IMG/VR virus record: IMGVR_UViG_3300042691_019276
Location: 1-27,641 of that record
Origin: a virus
Length of the DNA stretch: 27,641 nucleotides
Strand: one strand, 5' to 3'
This document shows, in pieces, positions 7,120 through 16,750 of the stretch. The notes below the pieces were generated by a model. It searched no databases. It saw only the letters and a list, made by a program, of their open reading frames with translations, and was not told the origin of the DNA. The first letter of the stretch is position 1; each line of letters opens with the position of its first letter. The position numbers were made by a program, and so were the translations under genes.

Positions 7120-8283
7120 ATGTCAGAACAAATTAAACAAGAAGGGGATTTTAAAATCCAAAAGAAAAAGCCTGCAATGAAAAATCTTGGCGGCGCAAAT
7201 CAAGTTTCAAAAGTAGATTTAACACCTAAAAAAGAAGAGGATGCCATTCAAGAGCAAACAACAAATGAAAGCGTGTTACGCACAGAACAGTCCGAAATGG
7301 GATTGCAAGAAGTGGTCGCAGGAAACGAAGAACATAAAGAAATTACCAACGCGGCTGAAGAAGAAGTAACAATAATTAATGCTCAAGAAGAGTCTGCTAA
7401 GGAAGTTGTTGCTGAATTAGCGAAAGAATTAGACGAAGCAATACAAGATAATAAGACTTCAGGTATTCAACTGCCGGAAAATATAGAAAAACTTGTAACC
7501 TTTATGCAAGAAACTGGCGGAACAGTAGAAGATTATGTGCGTTTAAGCGCGGATTATTCTTCTATAAGCACAGAGTCATTGCTAAAAGAATACTATAAAA
7601 AATCAAGACCTCATTTAGACAGTGATGAAATTGAATTCCTAATGGAGGATAAATTTAGTTACGACGAAGACGAGGATGATGAGCGAGACATCAAAAAAAA
7701 GAAACTCGCATTTAAAGAAGAAGTTGCAAAAGCAAAAAACTTTTTAGAGGACCTTAAAAACAAATACTATGATGAGATCAAGTTGAAACCATCAGTAAAT
7801 AAGGAACAACAAAAAGCACTTGACTTTTTTAACCGATATAACGAAGAGCAAAAAGCTGCAGAGTCAAAGCATTCGAGATTCAAAGATGATACTAAAAAAT
7901 TTTTTACACAAGATTTCAAAGGTTTTGATTTCAATTTAGGTGAAAAAACTTTTAAGTATAATATACCGAATCAGGATGCTACAGCGGATAAGCAATCGAA
8001 TATAACAAACCTAGTTAAGAAGTTCTTAAACGATAATGGTGAAGTTACAGATTTGAAAGGGTATCACAAGGCAATGTACGCTGCCGAAAACATCGACACG
8101 ATTGCGAAACATTTTTACGAGCAAGGTAAAGCCGACGCCGTAAAAGAAGTTGTTGCAAAGTCTAATAACATTACAACAGAACCACGCAGGTCTCCTCCGG
8201 GTGATGTTTTTGTTAATGGATTAAAAGTTCGAGCTATTACCGGCGTTGATTCTTCAAAACTGAAAATACAAAAAAGAACTTAA
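7120..8283 (+). CDS. Probable capsid scaffolding protein, 387 residues
   Basis: The ATG at 7120 follows a leader TATAATATTATATC. The protein lies between portal and major capsid genes, the usual scaffold location. It is very hydrophilic: residues 1-110 are disordered and acidic (many E/Q), residues 110-250 are charged helices including an acidic cluster YDEDEDDERD before a lysine run (KKKK), and the C-terminus is basic (KLKIQKRT), as in scaffolds that bind the capsid shell through a basic C-terminal segment. A segment RSPPGDVFVNGLKVRAI lies near the end. No protease motif is seen. Alternatives are a capsid-maturation or internal core protein. The function is inferred from position and composition. 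Confidence 0.7.
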   Translation: MSEQIKQEGDFKIQKKKPAMKNLGGANQVSKVDLTPKKEEDAIQEQTTNESVLRTEQSEMGLQEVVAGNEEHKEITNAAEEEVTIINAQEESAKEVVAELAKELDEAIQDNKTSGIQLPENIEKLVTFMQETGGTVEDYVRLSADYSSISTESLLKEYYKKSRPHLDSDEIEFLMEDKFSYDEDEDDERDIKKKKLAFKEEVAKAKNFLEDLKNKYYDEIKLKPSVNKEQQKALDFFNRYNEEQKAAESKHSRFKDDTKKFFTQDFKGFDFNLGEKTFKYNIPNQDATADKQSNITNLVKKFLNDNGEVTDLKGYHKAMYAAENIDTIAKHFYEQGKADAVKEVVAKSNNITTEPRRSPPGDVFVNGLKVRAITGVDSSKLKIQKRT

Positions 8284-8302
8284 CAATTAAAAATTAAAAA
8301 TT
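8284..8302 (+). promoter_or_regulatory. A/T leader of the capsid gene
   Basis: The 19 bases between the scaffold stop and the capsid ATG contain the 7-base unit AATTAAA twice in tandem, ending AATT just before ATG, with no Shine-Dalgarno sequence. Unstructured A-rich leaders drive strong initiation in Bacteroidota. Here the leader fixes the start of the most highly expressed protein; that role is inference. Confidence 0.35.
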
Positions 8303-9751
8303 ATGGCAAATGTTACGCCTTCCTTTGGGTCAATTACACCCTCACAAAGACAGCAAGCGTTAGCGACTAACTACTTACAGTTTACCGACTCAGCTGCGTC
8401 CAATTTTTCTTCATTCGCACAACAGTACTTACCAGAAATCTACGAAGCAGAAGTAGAGCGTTATGGAAACAGAACTCTTTCTGGATTCTTACGCATGGTT
8501 GGAGCTGAAATGCCAATGACATCAGATCAAGTTATCTGGTCAGAGCAAAACCGTTTGCATGTTGCATATAACAACGTTGATGTTGTAAGTGCTGCTGCAA
8601 ATACCTTGCTTATCTCACCGGTTGCTTCTCCGCCAAATAGCTTTGTTGCAAATGTTATTTCCATAAACCAAACAATTGTTGTTATGGAGCCAACTACTGG
8701 TATTGAAGTAAAATGTATTGTATCAGCTAGTAATGCTACAACTGGTGCAATAACTGCTCTTCCGTACACTGTTAACACATTAGCTACCGCTGGATTAACA
8801 GACTCAAGCGTTGTAAAAATCTTTGTATATGGTTCTGAATATCCAAAAGGATCTTCTTTGCTTGATAACCCATACACAAGTATTAACCCTTCGTTTACTC
8901 AGTTTAATAATTCACCAATTATTATCCGTAACAAATATGTTGTTAATGGATCTGATACAGCTCAGATTGGATGGGTTGAAGTTGCTACTGAAGATGGAAC
9001 AGGTGGATACTACTGGTATTTGAAAGCTGAATCTGAAACTCGTTTACGTTTTGAAGATTACCTAGAAATGTCAGTTGTTGAAGGAGAACTTGCAGCGGCT
9101 GGTTCTGGCGCGCTTGTTACCGCTTCCAAAAAAGGTACTGAAGGTTTATTTGCCGCAGTTAGATCAAGAGGAAATATTGTAAATAATTTCTCTGTAGCTG
9201 CTGGATTAACTGAATTTGATAGTATCCTTAAAAACTTAGATACTCAAGGAGCTATTGAAGAAAACATGCTTTTCTTAAACCGCGCTACTTCACTTGACTT
9301 TGACGATATGTTGGGTTCAATCTCAGCTGGTGTTAATGGGGGTGTTGCTTACGGATTGTTTGAAAACTCTTCTGAGATGGCATTAAACTTAGGTTTCTCT
9401 GGTTTCCGTCGTGGATCTTATGATTTCTACAAAACTGACTGGAAATACTTAAATGACGCTTCTACTCGTGGCGGTGTTGCAATTTCTGGAATTGACGGAG
9501 TTTTAATCCCCGCTGGAACGTCTACCGTTTACGATCAAATGTTAGGGACCAATATCCGTCGTCCTTTCTTACACGTTCGTTATAGAGCTGCTGAAGCTGA
9601 TGACCGTCGTATGAAATCATGGGTAACTGGTTCAGTTGGCGGAGCATACACTTCTGACTTAGATGCAATGGAGGTACACTTCTTATCTGAAAGATGTTTA
9701 TGTGTTCAAGGAGCTAACAACTTCGTATTATTTACATCATCTGTAGTGTAG
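8303..9751 (+). CDS. Major capsid protein (HK97-fold expected), 482 residues
   Basis: The shell subunit. Its length is close to the roughly 490 residues of crAss-like capsid proteins, and it follows the scaffold. The N-terminus has the helical segment SNFSSFAQQYLPEIYEAEVERYGNR, a feature I associate with capsid proteins of this group. Residues about 95-190 form a beta-rich Val/Thr/Ile region (PVASPPNSFVANVI ... LPYTVNTLATAG) that could be an inserted surface domain. The C-terminal half has the long helix and beta elements expected of the A domain and ends FVLFTSSVV. The stop is TAG at 9749-9751, immediately followed in frame by TAA TAA TAA. The codon pattern is more uniform than in its neighbours, consistent with high expression. 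Confidence 0.9.
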   Translation: MANVTPSFGSITPSQRQQALATNYLQFTDSAASNFSSFAQQYLPEIYEAEVERYGNRTLSGFLRMVGAEMPMTSDQVIWSEQNRLHVAYNNVDVVSAAANTLLISPVASPPNSFVANVISINQTIVVMEPTTGIEVKCIVSASNATTGAITALPYTVNTLATAGLTDSSVVKIFVYGSEYPKGSSLLDNPYTSINPSFTQFNNSPIIIRNKYVVNGSDTAQIGWVEVATEDGTGGYYWYLKAESETRLRFEDYLEMSVVEGELAAAGSGALVTASKKGTEGLFAAVRSRGNIVNNFSVAAGLTEFDSILKNLDTQGAIEENMLFLNRATSLDFDDMLGSISAGVNGGVAYGLFENSSEMALNLGFSGFRRGSYDFYKTDWKYLNDASTRGGVAISGIDGVLIPAGTSTVYDQMLGTNIRRPFLHVRYRAAEADDRRMKSWVTGSVGGAYTSDLDAMEVHFLSERCLCVQGANNFVLFTSSVV

Positions 9752-9768
9752 TAATAATAAAGGTAAGA

Positions 9769-9795
9769 TTACCCCTGCGGTATTAGCGGGGGTAA
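9769..9795 (+). terminator. Hairpin terminator after the capsid gene
   Basis: TTACCCCTGC (9769-9778) pairs with GCGGGGGTAA (9786-9795) over 10 bp with one G-T (G-U) pair around a 7-base loop (GGTATTA). An AATTACCC segment and a T run (AATTTTTAAATTATATTTT) follow. It begins 17 bases after the capsid stop. A second GGTAA..TTACC pairing overlaps it, so alternative folds are possible. Confidence 0.7.
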
Positions 9796-9832
9796 AATTA
9801 CCCATTAATAAATTTTTAAATTATATTTTATC

Positions 9833-10597
9833 ATGGCAAAAACAGAAACAAAACCCCAATCAACTTGGGAAATCAAAACCAGAACTTATTTATTAAAAGG
9901 ACAAGACAACCCATTAACATTTACTGTCTCATCCAGACACTCTCGTAGATACCCATTATTATGGTTTGATCGCGAAACGGGAGAACAAAAAGAACTACGA
10001 TACGCAACTAACCAAGCATCTCCATTTGTTCAAGACCAAAAAGGAGAGGTTACTCTAGGCCACATTGTATTTAGAGACGGCGTATTGACTGTACCGGAAG
10101 AACAACAAAATCTTCAAAAATTATTATCATTATATCATCCGTTGCTAGGCAAAAAATATTATGAATTTGATGCGGTAATGGAGGCGGAAGATGAATTAGA
10201 TGATTTAGATTTGCAACTTACTGCAATGAATGCGGCTCAGACAATGGATGTTGACCAAGCTGAAGCAATCTTAAGAACCGAACAAGGATCTAAAGTATCG
10301 AAAATGACATCTAAAGAAATTAAAAGAGACTTGCTTTTGTTTGCTAGAAACAATCCGGCATTATTCATAAGCCTTGCGGAAGATGAGAATATCCAATTAA
10401 GGAACTTTGCAATTAAAGCATGTGAACTAAACATCATAAAACTATCCCAAGATCAACGGGATTTTAAATGGGCGGCTAATGGCAAGAAGTTAATGACAGT
10501 GCCATTTGATGAAAACCCCTACTCGGCATTTGCTGCATATCTAAAAACAGATGAGGGCGTTGAAGTCTATAAGTCCATAGAGAAAAAAATGGAATAA
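9833..10597 (+). CDS. Conserved capsid-module protein of unknown function, 254 residues
   Basis: The gene stands alone between two hairpins, starting at ATG 9833 after a leader ending TATATTTTATC. Residues 10-115 form a beta-rich domain (TRTYLLKGQDNPLTFTVSSR, RYPLLWFDRETGEQKELRYATNQASPFV, GHIVFRDGVLTVPEEQQNLQKLLSLYHPL). Residues 115-135 are an acidic hinge (EAEDELDDLDLQ). The rest is helical (REIKRDLLLFARNN-type helices) and ends DEGVEVYKSIEKKME. I recall similar proteins beside capsid genes of environmental phages, without an assigned function. A ring, head-completion or vertex protein would suit the place, but no motif supports a choice. It is clearly a genuine gene. Confidence 0.75.
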   Translation: MAKTETKPQSTWEIKTRTYLLKGQDNPLTFTVSSRHSRRYPLLWFDRETGEQKELRYATNQASPFVQDQKGEVTLGHIVFRDGVLTVPEEQQNLQKLLSLYHPLLGKKYYEFDAVMEAEDELDDLDLQLTAMNAAQTMDVDQAEAILRTEQGSKVSKMTSKEIKRDLLLFARNNPALFISLAEDENIQLRNFAIKACELNIIKLSQDQRDFKWAANGKKLMTVPFDENPYSAFAAYLKTDEGVEVYKSIEKKME

Positions 10598-10608
10598 CAC
10601 GTAATACT

Positions 10609-10645
10609 AATATTAGGCGGTAGCTCAGGTTACCGCCTTAATATT
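10609..10645 (+). terminator. Long hairpin terminator after the 254-residue gene
   Basis: AATATTAGGCGGTA (10609-10622) pairs with TACCGCCTTAATATT (10631-10645), a 14-bp stem with one bulged T around an 8-base loop. Because the arms carry A/T runs on both sides, it can act in both directions. It begins 11 bases after the stop and lies 16 bases before the next ATG. Confidence 0.75.
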
Positions 10646-10661
10646 ATAATAAGAATATACA

Positions 10662-11363
10662 ATGGCAATAAACGTAGATACAGTTTACAAAACAGTCTTA
10701 TTAATACTTAATAAAGAGCAACGCGGGTATATGACCCCGGATGAATTTAATAAGACAGCGGCTCAAGTGCAACTTGAAATATTTGAGACCTATTTTGATG
10801 ATCTTAATCAACAATTAAGAGTGCCAGATAACGACAGTGAATATGCTGATCGTCAAAAAAGCTTGCAGGAAAAACTATCAGTATTTCATAGTGTTGGGAA
10901 TTGTGTATATGACGCACCATACTTTGACGTACCAGTTGATTCAGCTGGCTTTTATAAATTAGGCACAGTAATATATAATGATGAAAAAGAGGTCCAATAC
11001 GTGCAGCCTAATGAGTTATTGGAGCTTAACTTGTCACCATTAACAAAACCTACAGAATACTATCCGGTGTATAAGTATAAAGACTTTAAAATATATGTTT
11101 ACCCAACCTCGATAGTAAGTAATATAACTGCTACATATTTGCGAAAGCCATTAGATCCAATTTGGGATTTTACCGCTACTCCTCCATACTATCAATATAT
11201 ATACAACTCTGGCACGTCGGTTGATTTTGAACTTCATCCTACCGAACAAGTGAACGTAATTACAAAAATATTGCTTTATTCAGGTGTGATAATAAAAGAC
11301 CCACAAATTATACAAGTTGCAGCGCAGCAAATACAAGCGGAAAATATAAATTCAAAAAGCTAA
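10662..11363 (+). CDS. Head-tail connector / ring-like structural protein, 233 residues
   Basis: The start is the ATG at 10662 after AATAAGAATATACA. The N-terminal third is helical (VYKTVLLILNKEQRGYMTPDEF) with AQVQLEIFETYFDDLNQQLR. The middle is beta-rich with a DVPVDSAGFYKLGTVIYNDEKEV segment and TEYYPVYKYKDFKIYVYP. It ends in a helix (AAQQIQAENINSK). The NKEQRGYMTP-DEFN signature is one I associate with proteins found after capsid genes of crAss-like phages; the family is expected to build a ring between portal and tail. It probably sits in the collar, equivalent in position to adaptor proteins such as T7 gp11. This rests on position and sequence recall, not on a fold match. Confidence 0.7.
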   Translation: MAINVDTVYKTVLLILNKEQRGYMTPDEFNKTAAQVQLEIFETYFDDLNQQLRVPDNDSEYADRQKSLQEKLSVFHSVGNCVYDAPYFDVPVDSAGFYKLGTVIYNDEKEVQYVQPNELLELNLSPLTKPTEYYPVYKYKDFKIYVYPTSIVSNITATYLRKPLDPIWDFTATPPYYQYIYNSGTSVDFELHPTEQVNVITKILLYSGVIIKDPQIIQVAAQQIQAENINSKS

Positions 11364-11369
11364 TAAAAT

Positions 11370-12584
11370 ATGGCATTTCCAAACGGAGGTTTAATAACCG
11401 AAACAAATAGACAATACTACGAAGGCGCTCAGGGCTTTCAAGTAATGGACCCCGGTGGTCAGGATGTGTTTGTATTTACTTTTGACACAGATATAATATT
11501 TGGCGGTTGGGATCCAAATGATCCAGACTATGCCTTAAATAATTTTAAACTGTACTATAGTGCTGATGGGCTAAACTATTCTGAAATACTAACGCAATAT
11601 TCTGTAAATTATAAAACCGTAACTTTAGCTACGCCTTTAGATCAAGGGGAGGTTATAGTTATGCAACTAAAAAGAGCGGACGGTGGTAACTACGGAGATA
11701 GAGATGCATATGGCGCTACTGTAGAAGAAAACTATGGCGGGTATTCTTATATATCACTAAACGATATTATCAATAATTTTATGGTTGCATATGTTGGAAC
11801 TGGAAAAATTATTGGCAATGCTAAAAGAACCGATGTTATATTTCACGCAAAACGAGCGCTACAGGAATTTAGTTATGACACATTAAAAAGCGTAAAAGCA
11901 CAAGAATTATCTGTTCCAACAAACTTATCCATTCCTTTGCCGCAAGATTATGTTAACTATGTGAAACTATCCTGGATTGATAAATCCGGGGTTAAACATA
12001 TAATATATCCGACCAGGCTAACAAGCAATCCGTCTGAGTTGCCAATACAAGATTCACGTGGAGTTGCAATACAAAGTAGTTACGACGATAATATACAATC
12101 AACCTCTTTAATTGAAGAAAGATGGAATGCTACTAACTTAAATGCCGAAATAGCTGATTCAATGTATTCATTTTCAGAAGGATGGTCCGGTTATGACTGG
12201 GGAGCCGGCGGGTTTTATGGTAGACAATACGGCCTTGATCCGCAATATTCTAATTACAACGGAACATTTACAATTAATGAAAGAGAAGGTAAATTAAACT
12301 TTTCAAGTGATTTAGTTGGGTTAGTTGTTTTGTTTGAATATATATCAGATGGGCTAGCATATGAATTAGACTCAAGAGTTCCAAAGTTAGCAGAAGACGC
12401 AGCATATGCTTATATTTTACATGCAATTATTTCTACCCGCGCAAATCAACCAGAGTATCTTGTTAGGAGATTACGTGATGAAAAAAGCGCTAAATTAAGA
12501 AACGCAAAAATAAGATTGTCTAATATTAAGTTAGAAGAGATCACTCAAGTAATGAGAGGCAAATCTAAATGGATTAAACACTAA
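11370..12584 (+). CDS. Tail tube / tail-stabilisation-like protein (second connector), 404 residues
   Basis: The ATG at 11370 comes 6 bases after the previous stop. Residues about 1-130 are a beta-rich N-terminal domain (QDVFVFTFDTDIIFGGWDPN ... YSVNYKTVTLATPL), not expected in a minimal connector. Residues about 150-400 hold the signature TDVIFHAKRALQEFSYDTLK followed by VPTNLSIPLPQDYVNYVKLSW, which I recognise from the 'tail stabilisation / P22 gp4-like' family of crAss-like phages. A C-terminal helix carries RRLRDEKSAKLRNAKIRL. It would join the ring proteins to the muzzle in the short tail. The next gene starts two bases after the stop. Confidence 0.75.
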   Translation: MAFPNGGLITETNRQYYEGAQGFQVMDPGGQDVFVFTFDTDIIFGGWDPNDPDYALNNFKLYYSADGLNYSEILTQYSVNYKTVTLATPLDQGEVIVMQLKRADGGNYGDRDAYGATVEENYGGYSYISLNDIINNFMVAYVGTGKIIGNAKRTDVIFHAKRALQEFSYDTLKSVKAQELSVPTNLSIPLPQDYVNYVKLSWIDKSGVKHIIYPTRLTSNPSELPIQDSRGVAIQSSYDDNIQSTSLIEERWNATNLNAEIADSMYSFSEGWSGYDWGAGGFYGRQYGLDPQYSNYNGTFTINEREGKLNFSSDLVGLVVLFEYISDGLAYELDSRVPKLAEDAAYAYILHAIISTRANQPEYLVRRLRDEKSAKLRNAKIRLSNIKLEEITQVMRGKSKWIKH

Positions 12585-12586
12585 TT

Positions 12587-15500
12587 ATGGCTGAAATAAA
12601 GAATACCTTCTTAAGAGGTAAAATGAATAAAGACCTAGACAGTAGACTAATACAGAATGGAGAATATAGGGACGCCTTAAATATATCGGTTGGTAAATCT
12701 GAAAATCAAAGCGTAGGCTCAGCGCAGAATATTTTGGGTAACAAGCAATTAGTTAAACCTACTGGAGCAGGAACCGCGCCTTTTGAATCAAATGAAAACT
12801 TAGTATGCATAGGTCAATTTGTTGATAATGATAACAATAGGCTATTTCAATTATTAACAGACTATACGGACCCAGATCCATTAAGCATAAATTTGCCTAG
12901 CGAAGATTACGAGATGAAGATAACTCTATATGATCCTTCAAATACGGGTAACCCATATACAGTTCTATTATCTGGTGCTTTCTTGAATTTTTCTACAACG
13001 AATTTAGTAACAGGTATTAACCTGGTAGAAAATTTATTGTTTTGGACAGACAATAGAAATCAACCGCGAAAAATAAATGTTAATAAAGCGTTGTTGAACT
13101 CCGCTAGCTCAGTGAACCCGTATTATGTACTTGCGGATCAAATATCAGTTGCTAAATATGCTCCATTTAAAAGCCCTATATTGTATAAGGTTTTAGATGT
13201 AATAGCGCCGGTGTTTAGTTCTACGTTTTCAACGAATGAAGGTCAAACTCTTTTAATATTTTCATCGAGCCAATTAGAAACAGTTGGTTTGGAAGTTGGA
13301 GATCAATTGATTGATAATGGACTGGGCATAGATACGTCGGATTTTGCAGTTGTTACATATATATCTCCGTCGTCTGGCGGATATAATAATGTGTATATAA
13401 GCGGACAATATACAATATCCAGTGGTTACGATTTGACTTTTCGCAGAACAACAATGAAAAACAACGCATCAGCGTCTACATATTCTGGAGAGGAAAATTT
13501 TTTAAAGGATAAGTTTGTTAGATTTAGTTATAGATTTAGGTTTGATGACAATGAATATTCATTGATGGCACCATTCACGCAGCCAGCTTTTATACCAACT
13601 CAAAAAGGTTATTTTATAAACGGCGATGAGGATGCGGCATATAGGTCTACAGTAGTGAGTTTCATGGAGAACAATGTTAATGAAATTACATTAATGATTG
13701 AGTTGCCAGAGGCAGGTGATAACTTATTTAACTTATATAAAATACGAAGCATTGACATCCTATACAAAGAGTCCGATTCTTTGTCAGTAAAAGTAATAGA
13801 GACGATAGATATAGATACAATAGAGCAAGAAGTTCCTTCGTCTAATTTGTATTATTATAAGTATAATTCTCAAAAGCCATATAAAACACTGCAAGAAGCG
13901 GAGACCACTAGGGTTTATGATAAAACACCCGTTAGAGCTTTAGCTCAAGACGTTTCTGGCAATAGAGTTATATATGGAAATTATATAAATCAAAACACGC
14001 CTCCGGAAAGTTTAGATTACAATGTGTCCGCTATACAGAAAAATGACCTATATGAAAGTTGGCTTGAGTATCCAAATCATACTTTAAAACAAAATAGAAC
14101 ATACCAAGTAGGGGTTGTTTTGGCTGATAAGTTTGGCAGACAATCCTCTGTTATATTATCATCAGCTTTGCCGTATGTTAATACAGGTGGGTTTATATAT
14201 GGATCATCATCTATATATGTGCCTTACAAAAATGATGATTGGACTACCTCTGTAAAAGATTGGCTAGGTGACACCCTAGCTTTAACTTTTAATACAACTA
14301 TAAATTCAAACAAAAACTCGGCCGATGGTACACCTGGGCTATATGCTACACCTATTTCAAAAACAAATACAATTGGCTTTTCTATAATATCCGCAAGTAT
14401 ATATTATAATGACGATCCATTGGTAGAAAGTGTTGGGTGGAAATATATTTATTATGAAGATACCACTCCAGGTATTGATTCTATAATCCCCGCCGAAGGC
14501 AACTGGCTGCGTGGTCAATATACAGATTATGTTGAAATACTAAACGTAGAACCTCTACTTGGTTCTGGTTATAAGTTAACTACATCCGGTAGAGTAAATG
14601 AAATATATGAGTATAATCCAGCCAATACGCCTGACTTAAAGTTTTGTTATAACTTAAATGAACTAGGATGGTATTCTTATAAGATAGTTGTTAAACAGCA
14701 GCAACAAGAATATTATAATGTTTATGTACCCGGCATGCTAGCAGGGTATCCTGTATGGCAAACAAACGGCACGGGCAATCCAACACAGTTTCCAACAGGA
14801 GAGTCAGAAGTTACATGCCATTTTGTTTCTATAAATGATAATATAAATAAAGTGCCTCGCGACTTGTCAGAGGTTGGCCCAAACCAAACGCAGTATAGAA
14901 GCAGTGTTAAGCTCTGGGGTAGAGTTGAAAATCAAATTCAATTTGAAGCTAGTAGCGGTAATTACTTTGCGGCAAACAAGCAATATTACCCAACAACAAC
15001 ACCTGATACCGTATCTACAATAGCGCCTTCTAATGACTTAGGTTTTTTAGAGCAAAATACCACAATAAATCCAGTAGGGTCTGCTTATTTTAATATTTAT
15101 CAATTAGAAACATCACCTTTAATAAATAGGGTTTCAACAAGTAAAAAAATCGGGGTAGTTGGAAACACAGCCTCTGGTCCAACCATACCAACAATAGGAA
15201 CTGGCATGAGTCCATTTTTAGGTGTGTATGAAACTGCTCCTGTTACAACAGCGCTTGATTTATTCTGGGAAACGTCTACTACTGGATACATTTCCGATTT
15301 AAACGCAGACATATTAACAGGATCAGATGCTATAATTGGATATACAAATTTAGGCTTTGAATTTAATGAGGATCAGGATTATGATGGCCCGGGCAATACA
15401 ACTGGAGCCTCTAATTCTCCATGGATTACGGAATGGTTTGATTTTGTAAATAAGTCTGGAGCCATTGTTAACTCTATAGACAGTATAGTTTTTTCAGCCG

Positions 15501-16750
15501 CAAATAGAGATGGGCAAAACTTAACCTCTTCTTTTGAACTTGTTAGAGAAACAAATATAAGTGACCCTAATTATTTGAAATACAGAATAAAAATATTGAA
15601 TAGTAATTTTTATTATGGAACAAATTTTGCAACATATGGAAGTTTTATATTTACTTTTCAAATAACTCATACGGTTTTAAGCACAACATATAATCCCATT
15701 ATAAGTACGGTTTCTGAGGTATTGCAAATATCAAACGCTTATCCAATTGTAACTAGCCCAAGCGCAAATGTTACGCCTGTGTATAATTTAACTAATGCTC
15801 CATTGATTGGACCAATCATAGATGTTATTGGTAAAAATGGCAGCTTTAGTACTGTGCCATCCGACTATCTTTCTGATTTGTACTGGATGTATGATCCAAT
15901 TGGGCCATCATATTATGGTTATTTTAGTGTAAATTCGTCAACTGGGGATGTTAGTGTAACAAATAGCAATATACCAATTGGAGTTTATGATCTAAGATTA
16001 AAACTACAAGACGCAAGCACAAGCTTAGGACTACAATCCTTTGGCGGATTATCAAGTTACAGAACAGTTAGACTTCAGGTTCCAGATACCAGTGTTGGAT
16101 GCGCCTCGTGGACAAGTGTATCTACAGATAGTGGATCAGGTACAACTTGGTCTAATATGACAAGCGGATATATAAATGTATGGAAAATGCTAAGAGCCGG
16201 TGAAACAATAATTGAATCCACCGTTAAATTAAGCGGGTGGGTTCAATATTTTACGTCGACTAGTTATGCAGCTTCAGTGCCTGTTAGTTTTACAAATGGA
16301 GAACCATATGGTTATTTCAACGCGGGATTATTTAATAATAATGAATTTTCAGCAAGGCAAGCCGCCCAAACATTATATTTTACTGGCAATATAATTACGT
16401 CAAGTGGTAGGTCAATAGATATAAATTATGGCTCTAATCAAACCAACGTAACAACTGAAATTAACATACAATCATCTGGATGTACTGCGGGTGTACCAAC
16501 AGGGTATATACCTTCAACTTGCAGGGAATGGACTATTTATAATAATTCTAGTTTCCCAATACCTTTTAACGGGCTACATGGGAACGGAAGAGCTATAATA
16601 GGAGGCGTAATAGAGCCTGGGCAATATGCTAAGAGCACAGGAGAAGGAGGAACTTACCCTGTAGCTAGATATTTAAGCTTACAAGCCGCAGGAACTGGGA
16701 CTATAGGTGGAGTAATAACATATACAGGCGCTGTTACATGCCCTCTGTAA
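12587..16750 (+). CDS. Very large tail protein, muzzle/nozzle-like with C-terminal adhesin-like domains, 1387 residues
   Basis: The start is the ATG at 12587. Residues 1-60 hold a signature (NTFLRGKMNKDLDSRL then NGEYRDALNISVGKSEN) typical of the large 'muzzle' or stabilisation proteins of crAss-like phages, functionally like T7 gp12. Residues about 60-520 look like a beta-propeller core with SIDILYKESDSLSVKV, then TRVYDKTPVRALAQDVSGNR and LKQNRTYQVGVVLADKFGRQ, all highly conserved in that family as I recall. Residues about 1050-1168 resemble a cadherin-like Ig domain (YFSVNSSTGDVSV then VYDLRLKLQD). The last 230 residues are Ser/Thr/Gly-rich with Cys pairs and a domain starting SGCTAGVPTGYI, followed by CREWTIYNN, typical of variable adhesins. 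It is secreted into no membrane: no signal peptide. It ends TAA TAA. Confidence 0.82.
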   Translation: MAEIKNTFLRGKMNKDLDSRLIQNGEYRDALNISVGKSENQSVGSAQNILGNKQLVKPTGAGTAPFESNENLVCIGQFVDNDNNRLFQLLTDYTDPDPLSINLPSEDYEMKITLYDPSNTGNPYTVLLSGAFLNFSTTNLVTGINLVENLLFWTDNRNQPRKINVNKALLNSASSVNPYYVLADQISVAKYAPFKSPILYKVLDVIAPVFSSTFSTNEGQTLLIFSSSQLETVGLEVGDQLIDNGLGIDTSDFAVVTYISPSSGGYNNVYISGQYTISSGYDLTFRRTTMKNNASASTYSGEENFLKDKFVRFSYRFRFDDNEYSLMAPFTQPAFIPTQKGYFINGDEDAAYRSTVVSFMENNVNEITLMIELPEAGDNLFNLYKIRSIDILYKESDSLSVKVIETIDIDTIEQEVPSSNLYYYKYNSQKPYKTLQEAETTRVYDKTPVRALAQDVSGNRVIYGNYINQNTPPESLDYNVSAIQKNDLYESWLEYPNHTLKQNRTYQVGVVLADKFGRQSSVILSSALPYVNTGGFIYGSSSIYVPYKNDDWTTSVKDWLGDTLALTFNTTINSNKNSADGTPGLYATPISKTNTIGFSIISASIYYNDDPLVESVGWKYIYYEDTTPGIDSIIPAEGNWLRGQYTDYVEILNVEPLLGSGYKLTTSGRVNEIYEYNPANTPDLKFCYNLNELGWYSYKIVVKQQQQEYYNVYVPGMLAGYPVWQTNGTGNPTQFPTGESEVTCHFVSINDNINKVPRDLSEVGPNQTQYRSSVKLWGRVENQIQFEASSGNYFAANKQYYPTTTPDTVSTIAPSNDLGFLEQNTTINPVGSAYFNIYQLETSPLINRVSTSKKIGVVGNTASGPTIPTIGTGMSPFLGVYETAPVTTALDLFWETSTTGYISDLNADILTGSDAIIGYTNLGFEFNEDQDYDGPGNTTGASNSPWITEWFDFVNKSGAIVNSIDSIVFSAANRDGQNLTSSFELVRETNISDPNYLKYRIKILNSNFYYGTNFATYGSFIFTFQITHTVLSTTYNPIISTVSEVLQISNAYPIVTSPSANVTPVYNLTNAPLIGPIIDVIGKNGSFSTVPSDYLSDLYWMYDPIGPSYYGYFSVNSSTGDVSVTNSNIPIGVYDLRLKLQDASTSLGLQSFGGLSSYRTVRLQVPDTSVGCASWTSVSTDSGSGTTWSNMTSGYINVWKMLRAGETIIESTVKLSGWVQYFTSTSYAASVPVSFTNGEPYGYFNAGLFNNNEFSARQAAQTLYFTGNIITSSGRSIDINYGSNQTNVTTEINIQSSGCTAGVPTGYIPSTCREWTIYNNSSFPIPFNGLHGNGRAIIGGVIEPGQYAKSTGEGGTYPVARYLSLQAAGTGTIGGVITYTGAVTCPL

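Noticed and set aside
7693-7701. A8-G run in the scaffold gene containing an in-phase A AAA AAG slippery heptamer
   Set aside because: A -1 shift would hit a stop within about five codons. I found no downstream stem-loop or upstream stimulator, so programmed frameshifting is not supported; the run is normal for Lys-rich coding.
8527-9023. Open frames overlapping the capsid gene on both strands
   Set aside because: The capsid gene is continuous and recognisable; these frames have no leaders or motifs.
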